Source of the DNA: JBEKIK01 sp963838495
GTDB taxonomy: Bacteria > Planctomycetota > Planctomycetia > Pirellulales > Thermoguttaceae
Assembly: GCA_963838495.1 (NCBI GenBank)
Contig: CAWIRC010000002.1
Location: 1-64,000, forward strand
Direction of reading: 5' to 3'
DNA length: 64,000 bases
The notes beneath the pieces were generated by a model. The model ran no database searches, was not told where the DNA came from, and saw nothing but the letters and a program-made list of their open reading frames with translations. The first letter of the stretch is position 1. Every line of letters starts with the position of its first letter. The position numbers and the translations under genes are program-made. This document shows, piece by piece, positions 62,761 to 64,000 of this stretch.

Positions 62761-64000
62761 GGCGATATCCCAGGAATACTTCTCCGTGGCCTGCGCCGGT
62801 ATCCCAACTCATAGGCCATCAATTGCTCCGACTGCTCGTCCGGGTTGCCGTAAACCCGCGAAAAAACCTCGGGCATGCCGGCATACGAGGTCAGCACGAT
62901 GTTCTCTTCGGCACGAGACGGGGTCCGAATGGCGCGGGAAATCGCCCCCCACGCCGAATGCCGCCGGTCGATGCTCCACAACAGCCGCGCGCTGGGCTGG
63001 ACCTCAAGCCCGGTGAAAGCGTTCTGTTCCATCTTTACACCCAGCGTCAAGTCCAGCTTATCCGTGACCAGGCTTATTTCGTCCTGGATGAATTGGCTGG
63101 TCAGGTTATACGTGCGCTCCACCGGCACGAAATGCTCGGTGAAATCGTCGTTGCTGGGCAGCGAATCATGCACCCCGCGAAACCCGGCCCCGCAGGTGAT
63201 CTTCTGCCGCTCGGTAAGCGGAAACCGATACTGAAAATCCACGTCAAAGGTTCTCACGGCTTCATCGATTACGCCGCCGGGACGAAGGTATTGATCATAA
63301 TACATTTGCAACGCCCAATCCGAATCCTCGTCGTAAACGTGCCTCAATCGAGCCAAGACATTGTCTCCCGTAACGTCTTCCTTGCCCGAAATCGGCACGG
63401 CAAAAGGCGGCAGCGTGCTGGCCAACGTGTCGCTGAACCCCGACACTCCCACGTAATGATCGCCCTGTACGGTTAAGCTGCTCGATTTTTCCCGGTCCAG
63501 CTTCATATCGGTGCGGAAGCCAAAGCGGCCTTGACGCCAGGCGTCTTGCGGATCGCCGTCCGGGTCGTAAAAAGTGCCGCGCTCGAACTGCTTCCCATAA
63601 ATGCGATAATAGCCGTCATCTCCGAATTTCCCCCCGTAGCGGACGGCGCTGTTGAATAATTCCTCCGTGCCGCCGCCCACGCTGACAAAACTCCCCTGCG
63701 TGTCTTTCGCCTGCTTGGTGATTACGTTGATCACCCCGTTCACGGCGTTGGCGCCCCACAGGGTTCCCCCCGGCCCGCGGATCACTTCGATTCGCTCGAT
63801 GTCCTCCATGAGCACGTCTTGCGTGTCCCAATAAACGCCGGAAAAAACCGGGGTATACACCGTGCGACCGTCGATCAGCACCAATAATTTATTGGCGAAG
63901 GCGTCGTTGAATCCCCGGCAGGTAATGGCCCATTTGTCGGAGCTGATGCGGGCCACTTCAATGCCCGGCGCCATGCGCAACGCTTCCGGAATGCACGTCG
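62676..64000 (-). CDS. TonB-dependent outer-membrane receptor, N-terminal part (runs off the window)
   Basis: The frame is open to the right edge, so the signal peptide and first part of the plug lie outside. The plug domain is clear: IPEALRMAPGIEVARISSDK, NKLLVLIDGRTVYTPVFSGV, DIERIEVIRGPGGTLWGANA, VNGVINVITKQAK. The barrel begins about residue 100 (SFVSVGGGTEELFNSAVRYG). Up to 62797 the sense is continuous; the last 40 residues of the open frame (after LMAYELGYRR) are shifted and real sense is in the 62227-62760 frame. These receptors import siderophores, vitamins or glycans through the outer membrane. Cargo unknown; the downstream YfiR/kinase pair suggests a signalling receptor. Confidence 0.9.
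   Translation of the reverse strand, partial: TCIPEALRMAPGIEVARISSDKWAITCRGFNDAFANKLLVLIDGRTVYTPVFSGVYWDTQDVLMEDIERIEVIRGPGGTLWGANAVNGVINVITKQAKDTQGSFVSVGGGTEELFNSAVRYGGKFGDDGYYRIYGKQFERGTFYDPDGDPQDAWRQGRFGFRTDMKLDREKSSSLTVQGDHYVGVSGFSDTLASTLPPFAVPISGKEDVTGDNVLARLRHVYDEDSDWALQMYYDQYLRPGGVIDEAVRTFDVDFQYRFPLTERQKITCGAGFRGVHDSLPSNDDFTEHFVPVERTYNLTSQFIQDEISLVTDKLDLTLGVKMEQNAFTGLEVQPSARLLWSIDRRHSAWGAISRAIRTPSRAEENIVLTSYAGMPEVFSRVYGNPDEQSEQLMAYELGYRRRPRRSIPGISPCSTTFTTAWRPFSLTIHFWKTIRSRSI

Overview
The window looks like a planctomycete chromosome, possibly a metagenome-assembled one. Indicators are a secreted giant protein with the planctomycete LERRSLLSA N-terminal motif, PEP-CTERM sorting tails (VPEPS/PEPSS followed by a hydrophobic stretch and Arg cluster), Ser/Thr kinases with TPR or zinc-ribbon extensions, a planctomycete-type sigma factor of the ECF group, DUF2924 cassette debris and DUF303-type esterases. 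No rRNA, tRNA or CRISPR array was recognised. GC looks moderate, in the mid fifties percent by eye (not computed).

Layout. 0.2-1.0 kb: a lone SAM methyltransferase. 1.7-7.5 kb: a giant BNR/PPC/FG-GAP secreted protein. 7.5-12.3 kb (minus strand): a kinase-TPR protein, its ECF sigma factor and a STAS protein. 12.9-20.6 kb: secreted proteins, namely a kexin-like protease and a very long beta-strand-repeat protein, both with PEP-CTERM-type tails. 21-23.5 kb: an island of IS debris with a CPBP protease. 23.9-32.7 kb (minus): a tandem-FHA ABC exporter behind a 1658-residue zinc-ribbon kinase, plus a secreted protein. 33-36.3 kb (plus): sigma factor, putative anti-sigma factor and a Lon-like membrane protein. 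36.4-39.7 kb: more mobile-element debris (tyrosine recombinase remnant, DUF2924 cassette, glycine-rich remnant).

39.7-50.1 kb is the centrepiece: a complete gas vesicle cluster built as two divergent operons. The minus-strand operon reads gvpA, a one-repeat GvpC-like protein, gvpN, a basic coiled-coil gene, gvpO, a zinc-ribbon gene, gvpL/F, gvpG, a second gvpA-like gene, gvpK and a third gvpA-like gene. The plus-strand operon carries an unknown gene, an Hsp20-like protein, a two-ring CDC48-type AAA ATPase and a second gvpF/L. A split conserved gene converges on its end. An 11-bp perfect inverted repeat lies in the 860-bp divergent promoter region.

50.7-64 kb: a MOT1-type molybdate permease with a Mop-type molbindin, a strange NifV-SdhC chimeric ORF, a sialate O-acetylesterase-type enzyme with the tail of a glycosidase behind it, a secreted cyclophilin with PEP-CTERM tail, and a TonB receptor / YfiR / CHASE8-type hybrid histidine kinase operon that runs off the right edge.

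A cross-cutting observation is the number of single-base frame breaks (about twenty), many next to short homopolymers. They split otherwise convincing genes in the secreted-protein, kinase, sigma/Lon, esterase and TonB loci. I report the pieces and the break points. Much of this may be assembly error rather than decay; the gas vesicle core is free of it.
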